From an uncultured Muribaculaceae bacterium (GTDB lineage: Bacteria > Bacteroidota > Bacteroidia > Bacteroidales > Muribaculaceae): a stretch of 64,000 nucleotides of DNA. The notes beneath the pieces are model-generated. The model was not told the origin of the DNA, did not search any database, and saw only the letters and a list, made by a program, of their open reading frames with translations. Made by a program: the position numbers and the translations under genes. Location of the stretch: positions 1-64,000 of the forward strand of contig CAJULY010000002.1 in NCBI GenBank assembly GCA_910587185.1, read 5' to 3'. Of the stretch, positions 33,591 to 42,549 are shown in pieces. How positions within the stretch are numbered: position 1 is the first letter of the stretch; the number at the start of each line of letters is the position of its first letter.

Positions 33591-35479
33591 TGGGATTGCC
33601 TGAAAGATACAATACACGTCTCTTCCTGCCTACTTCTGTGAAAGAGATGAAGTTACTTGGATGGGATCATGTGGATGTCGTGATTTTTTCCGGAGATGCT
33701 TATGTTGATCATCCCTCTTTCGGGGCTGCCGTGATAGGACGGACGTTACAGGCCGCGGGCTATAACGTCGCAATTGTACCCCAACCGAACTGGCAGGACG
33801 ATTTGCGCGATTTCAGAAAATTCGGCGCCCCGCGTCTTTTCTTCGGAGTCTCTGCCGGAGCCATGGATTCCATGGTAAACCATTATACCGCCGCACGGCG
33901 CCGGAGAAGCGATGACGCATATACTCCAGGCGGCCGACACGGGGCGCGACCCGATTATCCTACGATAGTCTATTCCCGAATACTGAAAGAACTCTATCCC
34001 GGTACTCCTGTTGTGGCGGGCGGTATAGAGGCTTCATTGAGACGCCTTTCCCATTACGATTATTGGGAAGACAGGCTCAGACCATCAATTCTCATTGATG
34101 CTCCGATGGATATTCTGAGTTACGGAATGGGGGAAAAGACTATGGTTGAAATAGCTCGCAGACTCTCCGATGGTGCATCTGTCGATGAACTGCGATCGCT
34201 TATGCAGGTCGCCTCTCTGTTACCGGCTACGGCGATCCCTGTTGAAGACGAGAACAATATCATATTGCATCCCTTTGAGGAGTGTCTGGAAGACAAACGC
34301 AAGCAATCGCAGAATTTCAAGCATATTGAACAGCAAAGCAATCGTTATGCGGGTGCTGTACTCTGGCAACGTCACGGAGACAAGGCGGTTAGAGTCAATC
34401 CGATGCATCCGCCTATGACGACCGGAGAAATAGATGCTTCGTTTGATCTCCCTTATATGCGTTATCCCCATCCGCGTTATAAGGGAAAACATATTCCCGC
34501 ATACGATATGATCCGTCATTCGGTCAATATGCATCGCGGTTGTTTCGGAGGTTGCGCTTTCTGTACTATTTCCGCCCATCAGGGTAAATTCATCGCTTCG
34601 CGCAGTCGGGAGTCGATTCTGAAAGAAGTGCGTCAGATCACCGCAATGGATGATTTCAAAGGATATATTTCCGATCTGGGAGGCCCTTCCGCCAATATGT
34701 ACGGCATGTGTGGAAAAAATACGGAGATATGCAAGAAATGTATGAAGCCCTCGTGTCTCCATCCAGTGCCATGTCCCAATCTGAATACGGATCATGGCCC
34801 TTTGCTGGATATATATCATTCCGTTGACTCTCTTCCCGGAATAAAAAAATCGTTCATCGGAAGCGGTGTTCGCTATGATCTTTCGATGCATCCGACCGGC
34901 AACTCTGAAATCGACCGTACGAACCGCCGGTATAACAGAGAGCTGATTGAGAAGCATGTTTCGGGACGTCTGAAGGTAGCGCCGGAACACACATCCGATA
35001 AGGTGTTGACGGTAATGAGAAAACCGTCATTCAATCTTTTTTATGATTTCAAGAAATTATTTGATGAAGTCAACCGTGAATGCGGATTGAAGCAGCAATT
35101 GATTCCATATTTTATATCAAGCCATCCCGGCTGTCATGAGGAGGATATGGCAGAACTGGCCGTCACTACGAGGAACCTGAATTTTCATCTCGAGCAGGTT
35201 CAGGATTTTACTCCGACACCCATGACTGTCGCGACAGAAATATATTATACCGGCTATCATCCCTATACAGGCGAACGCATATTTACAGCAATTTCGCCTG
35301 AAGAAAAAAATGCTCAGAGAAAATACTTTTTCTGGTATGATCCCCAAAACCGGAGGGATATAATAGCGTCGCTCAAGCGCATGAACCGTGTCGATCTGAT
35401 CTCTCAGCTATATCCGGTTTATAGGCGTGATGCGAATAAAGGACAGGATAATTCTTTGCGTAGAAAGAAAAAATATTAA
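33590..35479 (+). CDS. YgiQ-family radical SAM protein
   Basis: A 629-aa radical SAM enzyme with an N-terminal extension. The [4Fe-4S] cysteines are C318, C322 and C325 in HRGCFGGCAFCTIS. The N-terminal part starts LFLPTSVKEMKLLGWDHVDV, typical of UPF0313/YgiQ. A second Cys-rich patch (MCGKNTEICKKCMKPSC) may bind another cluster. The reaction of the family is not established. It is co-transcribed with uvrB. Confidence 0.93.
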   Translation: MGLPERYNTRLFLPTSVKEMKLLGWDHVDVVIFSGDAYVDHPSFGAAVIGRTLQAAGYNVAIVPQPNWQDDLRDFRKFGAPRLFFGVSAGAMDSMVNHYTAARRRRSDDAYTPGGRHGARPDYPTIVYSRILKELYPGTPVVAGGIEASLRRLSHYDYWEDRLRPSILIDAPMDILSYGMGEKTMVEIARRLSDGASVDELRSLMQVASLLPATAIPVEDENNIILHPFEECLEDKRKQSQNFKHIEQQSNRYAGAVLWQRHGDKAVRVNPMHPPMTTGEIDASFDLPYMRYPHPRYKGKHIPAYDMIRHSVNMHRGCFGGCAFCTISAHQGKFIASRSRESILKEVRQITAMDDFKGYISDLGGPSANMYGMCGKNTEICKKCMKPSCLHPVPCPNLNTDHGPLLDIYHSVDSLPGIKKSFIGSGVRYDLSMHPTGNSEIDRTNRRYNRELIEKHVSGRLKVAPEHTSDKVLTVMRKPSFNLFYDFKKLFDEVNRECGLKQQLIPYFISSHPGCHEEDMAELAVTTRNLNFHLEQVQDFTPTPMTVATEIYYTGYHPYTGERIFTAISPEEKNAQRKYFFWYDPQNRRDIIASLKRMNRVDLISQLYPVYRRDANKGQDNSLRRKKKY

Positions 35480-35484
35480 CTTTG
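35455..35484 (+). promoter_or_regulatory. Promoter of the S9 peptidase gene
   Basis: TTTG (35455-35458), 18 bp, TAACTTTG (35477-35484); the ATG is at 35523. It lies in the 3' end of the ygiQ-like gene. Confidence 0.65.
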
Positions 35485-35522
35485 TGAGTAGTAAATCAAT
35501 CATTTATCAAACACATAACAAT

Positions 35523-37694
35523 ATGTTACATCAACTAAAATCCGCACTTATGATTTCATCGGCCTTAATAGTAGGCGCGTGCTCAAGTGGAGGTTCTGAC
35601 AGTCAGGATATTATAGATAAGCCTGATTTTAAGTCCGAGACCGGAGAATTCACCGTAGAAGCTCTTGAGGCACTCGGGCGAGTCAGTGATCCTCAGATCT
35701 CTCCTGACCGAACCAAGATCCTCTATGGTGTCAGCTATGAAAGCGTTGAGCAGAACAAGAGCAATCTTGATCTCTATGTCATGAATCTTGACGGATCAGA
35801 CAACAAACGAATTACAAAAACGCCCGACAGTGAGAACGGCTATACATGGATCGACGGTGGCAAGAAGATTGCATTCATAAGTCCTGTTGACGAGAAGCCT
35901 CAGCTGTGGATAATGAATGCCGACGGCTCGGGACGTAAGGCGGTCAGCAATGTCGAGAACGGAATTCAGGGATTTTTATTCTCGCCTGACGAGAAGAAGG
36001 TTGTTATGATTGGAACGGTGAAATACAACCGCACGGCACAGGACATTTATCCTGATCTCCCCAAAGCTACTGGCCGAGTTTTCGACGACATAATGTATAA
36101 ACATTGGGATGAATGGGTTACTGAAATTCCTCATCCCTTGGTCGGTGATTTCAACGGTTCGGAAGTCAGCGGAGTGACCGACATTATGGCTGACGAGCCC
36201 TATGAAGCTCCGATGAAACCTTTTGGAGGAATCGAATCGTTTGCATGGTCACCGGATGGATCAAAGCTAATCTATGTGTCGCGAAAGAAGACAGGCAAAG
36301 CTTATGCCCAGTCCACGAATTCCGATCTCTATCAATATGACATCGCTACGAAAAAAACTATTAACCTGACAGAGGGAATGATGGGTTATGATACAAATCC
36401 CGCATATTCTCCCGATGGAAAATATGTAGCGTGGCTCTCGATGGAGCATGACGGTTATGAAAGCGACAAAAACCGTATTTTCATCATGAATGTGGCTGAT
36501 GGAAGCAAGACCGATCTCACAACAGACTGGGATTATACGGCCGACGCCATCGCATGGAATCCCAACGGGAAATCAATATATTTCATAGCTCCGAAAGATG
36601 GCGTTACTCCCATTTTCTCCATTGATATCGCCACAAAAGAAGTTAAGGAGGTCGCCAACGGAGTCTGCGATTACGCGTCATTATGCCCGGTCGATGAAAC
36701 GACATTGCTTTCGATGAGACACTCAATGATCGCGCCTAACGAGGTTGTAGCCGTCAAAGGCAACGAGGTAAAACAAATATCGAATGTCAATACGGAATTG
36801 CTGGCATCTCTCGATATGCCGACTGTTGAAAAACGTATGGTTCCCACTACCGACGGAAAATTAATGACGACTTGGGTCGTGTATCCTCCGAAATTCGACA
36901 AGACCAAGAAGTATCCGGCCATTCTCTACTGTCAGGGCGGTCCTCAGCAGGCTGTCAGCCAGTTCTGGAGTTTCCGCTGGAACTTCGCGCTTATGGCGTC
37001 ACACGGATATATAGTCATTGCTCCTAACCGTCGCGGTCTTCCCGGCTTCGGCACAGAATGGAACGCACAGATATCGAAAGATTACGGTGGTCAGAATATG
37101 AGAGATTATTTCAGCGCCGTAGATGACATGAAGAAAGAGCCGTATATCGACGCTGATCATATTGGTGCTGTCGGAGCAAGTTATGGCGGATTTTCGGTTT
37201 ATTGGCTTGCCGGACACCATGAAGGCAGGTTCGCGGCTTTCATAGCCCATGCGGGTATTTTCAACACGGAGGCGCAGTATCTCGAGACGGAGGAAATGTG
37301 GTTTGCCGACTGGGATTTAGGTGGCCCGTTCTGGGCTAAAGACAATGAGGCCGCACAGCGTTCGTACGCCAACTCACCCCATCGATTCGTGGACAAATGG
37401 GATACGCCGATTCTTATCACTCACGGAGAATATGATTTCCGTATTCTTGCTTCGCAAGGTATGATGGCTTTCAATGCTGCGGTGCTTCGCGGTGTCCCTG
37501 CAGAAATGCTTATTTTCCCTGACGAGAACCATTGGATTCTCAAGCCTCAGAACTCGGTAATGTGGCAGCGTGTGTTCTTCCGCTGGCTTGACCGCTGGTT
37601 GGTTCCCGGCAGTGAAGCGGCAAAAGAAGCGGCTGCAAAGGAAAACGCTTCAGTCGTGAAAGCCGATTCGGTTGCGACTGACAGCGTAAAATAA
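35523..37694 (+). CDS. S9-family peptidase lipoprotein (dipeptidyl/acylaminoacyl peptidase-like)
   Basis: A 723-aa exported serine peptidase of the prolyl-oligopeptidase family. The start at 35523 gives a lipobox (SALIVGAC, C20); the longer frame to 35427 would read through the promoter. Residues about 45-420 form a WD/TolB-like propeller with repeated SPD, NADGSGR and SPDGKYVAW blades. The C-terminal alpha/beta hydrolase has S553 (GASYGGF), D638 (GEYDFRI) and H670 (DENHW). Likely trims peptides at the envelope. Confidence 0.92.
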   Translation: MLHQLKSALMISSALIVGACSSGGSDSQDIIDKPDFKSETGEFTVEALEALGRVSDPQISPDRTKILYGVSYESVEQNKSNLDLYVMNLDGSDNKRITKTPDSENGYTWIDGGKKIAFISPVDEKPQLWIMNADGSGRKAVSNVENGIQGFLFSPDEKKVVMIGTVKYNRTAQDIYPDLPKATGRVFDDIMYKHWDEWVTEIPHPLVGDFNGSEVSGVTDIMADEPYEAPMKPFGGIESFAWSPDGSKLIYVSRKKTGKAYAQSTNSDLYQYDIATKKTINLTEGMMGYDTNPAYSPDGKYVAWLSMEHDGYESDKNRIFIMNVADGSKTDLTTDWDYTADAIAWNPNGKSIYFIAPKDGVTPIFSIDIATKEVKEVANGVCDYASLCPVDETTLLSMRHSMIAPNEVVAVKGNEVKQISNVNTELLASLDMPTVEKRMVPTTDGKLMTTWVVYPPKFDKTKKYPAILYCQGGPQQAVSQFWSFRWNFALMASHGYIVIAPNRRGLPGFGTEWNAQISKDYGGQNMRDYFSAVDDMKKEPYIDADHIGAVGASYGGFSVYWLAGHHEGRFAAFIAHAGIFNTEAQYLETEEMWFADWDLGGPFWAKDNEAAQRSYANSPHRFVDKWDTPILITHGEYDFRILASQGMMAFNAAVLRGVPAEMLIFPDENHWILKPQNSVMWQRVFFRWLDRWLVPGSEAAKEAAAKENASVVKADSVATDSVK

Positions 37695-37720
37695 TGAGAA
37701 TAAATGAATAACTAATTATA

Positions 37721-37760
37721 AAAAGCGGCTGGACCACCAGATTCAGCCGCTTTTACTTTT
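37721..37760 (+). terminator. Terminator after the S9 peptidase gene
   Basis: AAAAGCGGCTG and CAGCCGCTTTT arms followed by a T-rich run. The next gene starts 10 bp later on the same strand. Confidence 0.85.
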
Positions 37761-37769
37761 CTCACAAAA

Positions 37770-38297
37770 ATGTCAAAGACTCAGTTAAAAAAATTGCTTT
37801 CCCAAATGAGTGCCGAACAGATCAGCGAAATGGTTCTCGATCTGTATGCCGCCCGGTCGGAAGCAAGGGAATATCTTGATTTCTTTGTGTCGCCCGACAT
37901 AGAGAAGAAACTCGAAAAAAGCCGTTCGTCAATAAAAAAGGAGATGTCACGTAATTCCAAAGGCCGAAATAAATCCCGCTCAACCAGAATACGTCGGTTC
38001 ATCAAGGATATTTCTTCTCTGAATCCTGGAGCGGAGCCTGTAGCAGAGATCATGACCTTCGCTGTCGAGACTTTTTGTGAAGTAGGCTCTGACCAAATTA
38101 TAAAAACTTCTGTACAGAACGGCTATGCAAGATTGCTGCACGATACAATCGTTTATATAAATGATGCAGGTCTTGTCGGGGATTATCTGCCTCGCATTGA
38201 AAAAGCTGTCGATTCGATGTCCTCAAGCTGGTGGAGAGGCAATGAATTCAAGAAGCTCCTCAAGCAGGAACTTAAAGAGACAATGGAATCCCTGTGA
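37770..38297 (+). CDS. DUF6155-family protein
   Basis: A 175-aa soluble helical protein beginning MSKTQLKKLLSQMSAEQI, with an EMVLDLYAARSEAREYLDFF stretch as in DUF6155 members. Basic around residues 45-75 (IKKEMSRNSKGRNKSRSTR). Function unknown. It directly follows a terminator, and no good promoter box is visible in the 10-bp gap, so it may depend on readthrough or on an upstream start. Confidence 0.7.
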   Translation: MSKTQLKKLLSQMSAEQISEMVLDLYAARSEAREYLDFFVSPDIEKKLEKSRSSIKKEMSRNSKGRNKSRSTRIRRFIKDISSLNPGAEPVAEIMTFAVETFCEVGSDQIIKTSVQNGYARLLHDTIVYINDAGLVGDYLPRIEKAVDSMSSSWWRGNEFKKLLKQELKETMESL

Positions 38298-38382
38298 GTA
38301 TTGGTCTTACGAGATGAAAGAGTGTTGAAGTTAATTGGATTTTGGGTGCAACCGTCTGATCGTATATAATGGAAGAAAAACA

Positions 38383-38408
38383 GAAAAAGCCCGATGTCGG
38401 GCTTTTTC
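38383..38408 (+). terminator. Bidirectional terminator
   Basis: GAAAAAGCCCGA-tg-TCGGGCTTTTTC, a near-perfect hairpin with A/T runs on both sides, between the convergent DUF6155 and repeat-protein genes. Confidence 0.88.
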
Positions 38409-38438
38409 CATATTGATTAAGCGGAAATAGATCCGTTG

Positions 38439-39530
38439 TCAACGACCGATGGTCAGAATCGTGAAGTAATTGTAATTGCCGGAGACCATAGGGGAATACT
38501 GAAGGGTGATATAATCACCGCCGCGTCCGAACCAAGTGGCACTCAGAGCAGTTCCGGTCATGTTGTTAATGGCGGGCACTCCGTACATTCCGCATAGAGT
38601 CGAATATACGCTGTAAAATCGGTTTGTGTCATAACCAAAAGAAGGATTGAAGAACTGGGAACGTATCAAACCTCCGTTTCCGAAATAGAGTGTCGCGTCG
38701 GGCCAGTAAGAGTTAAATTGGTTAACCCCGGTAAGATATACCTGATTGTTCATATAGCCGTCTATGCTATAGCCGCTATAATAGAGGTTGTCAAGAGCTG
38801 AACCTATTGCAACTCCGAAGGTGAGCCCGAGTATATTGCCTATGAGACTTCCGGTGTAGGAAGGACGCCAATGGGGCGGCGGAACGGGGCGTACCCAAGG
38901 CCTCATCGGAGGACGGCCGGGACGCATGGGCGGTCTCATGTATGCCGGACGGTTAGGCCCCGGTCGGTATCCGTAGCCGGGACGAAGGGGACGAGAGGGA
39001 GCGGGACGGTAGATCGGTTCAGGATGATTCGGCCTATGATTGTTGCCCGGGCGAAAGTGGTTATTGCCCGGGTATTGCGGACGATTGCCGTGATTGTTGT
39101 CGCCGGGACGGAAATTGTTGTTGTTACCGGGGTGATTTGGACGGTTGTTGTTTCCGTTGTTGTTACCGGGACGGAAATTATTGTTGTTACCGGGGTGATT
39201 TGGACGGTTGTTGTTTCCGTTGTTGTTACCGGGGCGGAAATTATTGTTGTTACCGGGGTGATTTGGACGGTTATTGTTCCCGTTGTTGTTACCTGGACGG
39301 AAGCTATTGTCGGGCCGCGAGGGTCGCTGCTTGTTGTCGTTGTTACGGAACCCGTCACCGCGCCCCGGGCGTATGTTGGAGTTGTTGTTTCCTCCGCGCC
39401 CCGGTCTTATTGTGGAGTGATTCCGTGTCTGATCTGAATTACCTCTGCGGACTTGGGCATCGGCAACCGGAGTGAGAGCGAAAATACTGCAAAGGAGCAA
39501 TGCTGAAATTGAGATTAATTTTCTTTTCAT
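38439..39530 (-). CDS. Exported Asn/Gly/Pro-repeat protein
   Basis: A 363-aa protein with a signal peptide (1-25, ending PVADAQ). A long disordered region follows, rich in Arg, Pro, Gly and Asn, with three exact-length 21-residue repeats of the type FRPGNNNGNNNRPNHPGNNNN (written in full once it would exceed the limit; each begins FRPGNNNGNNNRPNHPGN). The 63-bp DNA repeats are at 39111-39299. After Pro/Arg-rich turns, residues about 225-363 form a compact domain (SLIGNILGLTFGVAIGSALD, then TLYFGNGGLIRSQFFNPSF). Location is probably outer membrane or periplasm; function unknown. Confidence 0.8.
   Translation of the reverse strand: MKRKLISISALLLCSIFALTPVADAQVRRGNSDQTRNHSTIRPGRGGNNNSNIRPGRGDGFRNNDNKQRPSRPDNSFRPGNNNGNNNRPNHPGNNNNFRPGNNNGNNNRPNHPGNNNNFRPGNNNGNNNRPNHPGNNNNFRPGDNNHGNRPQYPGNNHFRPGNNHRPNHPEPIYRPAPSRPLRPGYGYRPGPNRPAYMRPPMRPGRPPMRPWVRPVPPPHWRPSYTGSLIGNILGLTFGVAIGSALDNLYYSGYSIDGYMNNQVYLTGVNQFNSYWPDATLYFGNGGLIRSQFFNPSFGYDTNRFYSVYSTLCGMYGVPAINNMTGTALSATWFGRGGDYITLQYSPMVSGNYNYFTILTIGR
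39111..39299 (-). repeat. Three 63-bp tandem repeats inside a coding region
   Basis: Three in-frame 63-bp copies (39111-39173, 39174-39236, 39237-39299), nearly identical, encoding 21-residue Asn/Gly/Pro units. Copy number is likely to vary between strains by recombination or slippage. Confidence 0.9.
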
Positions 39531-39647
39531 GATCCGGGAGTGTGTTTATGGGTTCTTACTGTGTTTCTTAGTGGATTATTTAATTCTAAGACGTGCCAAG
39601 ATATAAAAAGTTTAGCCAATGGACTGCAAAAAGCTTTGGTTTAAGAT

Positions 39648-40310
39648 TTATTCAGATATGCTCCGGTCGGCGCATTTCAGCACGCGTCCGGGGAACTGGT
39701 CTATGAGGCCGAGATTATGGGTCGCGACAATGACGGTGGTTCCTTGTTGCTGGATTTCCTGAAGACGTTTCATTATCTGGGCTGCCGTTACAGGATCGAG
39801 ATTCCCTGTAGGTTCATCGGCAATGAGTAATTGGGGATCATTAAGCATCGCTCTGGCTATGACCACGCGTTGCTGTTCGCCTCCCGACAGTTCATAAGGC
39901 ATTTTGTAACCTTTATTGAGCATTCCCATCTGACGGAGGGTCGTCTCAATACGTTCTTTCATGCTGTTTTTGTCTTTCCAGCCTGTAGCATCGAGTACAA
40001 ATTTCAGGTTCTCATAGATATTTCTGTCATTCAGCAAACGGAAATCCTGAAATACAATACCGACCTGACGTCTCAGAAAAGGGATCTCGGCGGATTTTAT
40101 ATTTCCAAGATCATATCCCATTACTTCAGCTGTTCCGGCAGCAACGGGCACTTCGGCATACATTGTCTTGAGAAGAGAGCTTTTACCACTGCCTACTTTT
40201 CCTGTGATATAGATGAACTCTCCAGGATCCACGGTCAGATTGACGCGCTTCAAAACTCTGATATCCTGTCTTAGAATATCTACGTCGGTATATTTTATGA
40301 GGTGTGACAT
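39648..40310 (-). CDS. ftsE: FtsE-like ABC transporter ATPase
   Basis: A 220-aa ABC ATPase. It has Walker A GKVGSGKSS, Q-loop FQDFRLL, signature LSGGEQQRV and Walker B LLIADEPTGNLD with H-loop ATHN. The GNLD motif and size fit FtsE, which with FtsX links cell division to wall hydrolases. No ftsX is adjacent here. A LolD-like role cannot be fully excluded. It lies 16 bp after recQ on the same strand. Confidence 0.85.
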   Translation of the reverse strand: MSHLIKYTDVDILRQDIRVLKRVNLTVDPGEFIYITGKVGSGKSSLLKTMYAEVPVAAGTAEVMGYDLGNIKSAEIPFLRRQVGIVFQDFRLLNDRNIYENLKFVLDATGWKDKNSMKERIETTLRQMGMLNKGYKMPYELSGGEQQRVVIARAMLNDPQLLIADEPTGNLDPVTAAQIMKRLQEIQQQGTTVIVATHNLGLIDQFPGRVLKCADRSISE

Positions 40311-40326
40311 ATAATGTGGTCTGTAT

Positions 40327-42510
40327 TTAATATCCCATGTCAGACAGGAATTTTATTTTCATCAGTCTGATCTCATCTTCTCCATATTCGTCGCCGAGTT
40401 CCGCATAAGCTTTATCGAGATTACCATCCTCGCTTTCCTGAAAATAGTCGAAGAGATCGTCCTGCTGTTCCTCGTCAAGAAGTTCGTCTATGTAGTAACT
40501 TATATTTATTTTGGTGCCGGAATTCAGTATTCCTTCTATCTCGGACATTAGCTCATCGAGAGACATTCCTTTTGAACGGGCAAGTTCGTCAAGAGGGATT
40601 TTCCGGTCGATAGCCTGAATTATGGAAATCTTCACCTTGCTGCGGTTTGCGACCGTGCGTACAATCATGTCCTCCGGACGTTCGATCTCGTTGGTCTCGA
40701 CGTGCTGCTTTATCACATCAACGAATTCCTTTCCATATCGTCTGGCCTTCCCTGATCCTACGCCTGAAATGTTGGCAAGCTCTTCAACAGTTATAGGGTA
40801 GGTTGTGGCCATGGCTTCGAGAGAGGGATCCTGAAATATGACATAGGGGGGCAGATTGTTTCTTCTGGCGACCTGCCGTCGAAGGTCCTTGAGGATTGCG
40901 AACAATTCCTGGTCCGCCGCGCAGCTTCCGGCTGTCTTTAAGGATTCAGCTTCATAATCCTCGTCATTGAAGACAGCATCCTCGACAATTTTGAAAGAAA
41001 CGGGGTCGTTAAGGAACTCCTTTCCTTTCGGAGTCAGTTTCATGAGTCCGTAATTTTCTATGTCGCGTTCGATATAGCCGGCAATAACAGCCTGTCGGAT
41101 AACCGCGTTCAGGTGTCGGGCGTCGATGTTTCTGCAACTTCCGAAAATCTCGAGGTTTTCATGCCTGTAATTCTTGACATCGTTGGTGTTGCGTCCGCGG
41201 AGAATATCAATAATGTAATCAGCTCTGAATTTTTCCTTTAATATCGAAATGGCTTCCAGAATGGCACAGAGATCCTCTTTGGCCTCCACCTTTTTCTTCG
41301 GATTAAGACAGTTGTCGCAGTTGCCGCAATTTTCTTCGGGATATTCCTCTCCGAAATAGTGAAGAAGAGTCCTTCGGCGGCATACGCAAGATTCCGCATA
41401 GGATGCCGTCTCAAGAAGAAGCTGCCGCCCTATTTCCTGCTCTGCAACGGGTTTGTTCTGGATGAATTTTTCCATTTTCTGCAGATCTTTGGCGGAATAG
41501 AATGTAATGCAGCGTCCTTCTCCTCCGTCACGGCCGGCCCTTCCGGTTTCCTGATAGTATCCTTCGAGCGATTTTGGCATGTCATAGTGAATGACAAACC
41601 TTACATCAGGTTTGTCTATACCCATTCCGAATGCTATCGTAGCCACGATAACATCGACTTTCTCATAAAGGAAAGCATCCTGATTGGCCGATCGGGTGGG
41701 ACCATCCATTCCGGCGTGGTAGGGAAGCGCTTTGATCTGATTGACAACAAGCATCTCGGCGAGTTCTTCGACTTTCTTACGGCTCAGGCAGTAAATGATA
41801 CCAGATTTCCCTTCCATCCCTTTAATGAAGCGGATTATCTCTTTGTCGGTATTGGCTGTCTTCGGGCGTATCTCGTAGAAAAGATTCTCTCGATTGAAGG
41901 ATGATTTGAAGACATTCGCGCCAAGCATTCCGAGATTTTTCTGTATATCATGCTGGACTTTGGGTGTGGCCGTTGCTGTGAGCGCTATGACAGGGCAGTT
42001 GCCTATCTCATTGATTATTGGACGTATCCGGCGGTATTCAGGACGGAAATCATGACCCCATTCTGAGATACAATGAGCTTCGTCAACAGCGTAGAAGGAA
42101 ATCTTGATCGTTTTAAGGAAATCGATGTATTCCTCCTTTGTCAGCGATTCAGGCGCCACATACAGAAGTTTCGTGCGGCCGGAGATGATATCGGCCTTTA
42201 CTTTGTCAACGGCCGATTTGTTAAGCGATGAATTCAGAAAATGGGCTATACCGTCATCTTCGCTGAAATTTCTCATGGCGTCCACCTGGTTTTTCATTAG
42301 GGCTATCAGGGGCGAAATCACTATTGCCGTTCCTTCCATCATTAAGGAGGGAAGCTGATAGCAAAGTGATTTGCCGCCGCCTGTAGGCATAAGGACAAAT
42401 GTGTCGTGACCGTCGAGAAGGCTTTGCATTATGGCTTCCTGATGGCCCTTGAAGGTGTCGAATCCGAAATAATGTTTCAGAGCCGCTGTTAGTTCTTTGG
42501 TATTAGCCAT
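40327..42510 (-). CDS. recQ: ATP-dependent DNA helicase RecQ
   Basis: A 727-aa RecQ. It has Walker A MPTGGGKSLCYQLP, the DEAH box (AVDEAHCISEWGHDFRPEY), motif VI (QETGRAGRDG), a four-Cys zinc site (CVCRR...CGNCDNC), a winged-helix RQC region and a C-terminal HRDC domain (ELFAILKDLRRQVA). The extra 100 residues after HRDC are acidic. Acts in recombination and fork repair. Downstream of clpX by 39 bp. Confidence 0.96.
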   Translation of the reverse strand: MANTKELTAALKHYFGFDTFKGHQEAIMQSLLDGHDTFVLMPTGGGKSLCYQLPSLMMEGTAIVISPLIALMKNQVDAMRNFSEDDGIAHFLNSSLNKSAVDKVKADIISGRTKLLYVAPESLTKEEYIDFLKTIKISFYAVDEAHCISEWGHDFRPEYRRIRPIINEIGNCPVIALTATATPKVQHDIQKNLGMLGANVFKSSFNRENLFYEIRPKTANTDKEIIRFIKGMEGKSGIIYCLSRKKVEELAEMLVVNQIKALPYHAGMDGPTRSANQDAFLYEKVDVIVATIAFGMGIDKPDVRFVIHYDMPKSLEGYYQETGRAGRDGGEGRCITFYSAKDLQKMEKFIQNKPVAEQEIGRQLLLETASYAESCVCRRRTLLHYFGEEYPEENCGNCDNCLNPKKKVEAKEDLCAILEAISILKEKFRADYIIDILRGRNTNDVKNYRHENLEIFGSCRNIDARHLNAVIRQAVIAGYIERDIENYGLMKLTPKGKEFLNDPVSFKIVEDAVFNDEDYEAESLKTAGSCAADQELFAILKDLRRQVARRNNLPPYVIFQDPSLEAMATTYPITVEELANISGVGSGKARRYGKEFVDVIKQHVETNEIERPEDMIVRTVANRSKVKISIIQAIDRKIPLDELARSKGMSLDELMSEIEGILNSGTKINISYYIDELLDEEQQDDLFDYFQESEDGNLDKAYAELGDEYGEDEIRLMKIKFLSDMGY

Positions 42511-42549
42511 GGATGAGGGGATAAGGTGGGAAAGTATGATGATTGGTGT

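Noticed and set aside
39061..39300. Regular repeats that could suggest a CRISPR array
   Set aside because: The 63-bp units are contiguous, have no unique spacers and are in frame with an exported protein.
38871..39437. Plus-strand frames opposite the repeat protein (Val/Thr or Cys/Tyr-rich)
   Set aside because: Mirror translations of the 63-bp repeats; the minus-strand frame has a signal peptide and a folded C-terminal domain.
40161..40185. CTTGAGAAGAG inside the ftsE-like gene, like the inverted-repeat core of the invertible promoter
   Set aside because: Only 11 bases match, no inverted partner is nearby, and the word lies in conserved coding sequence.
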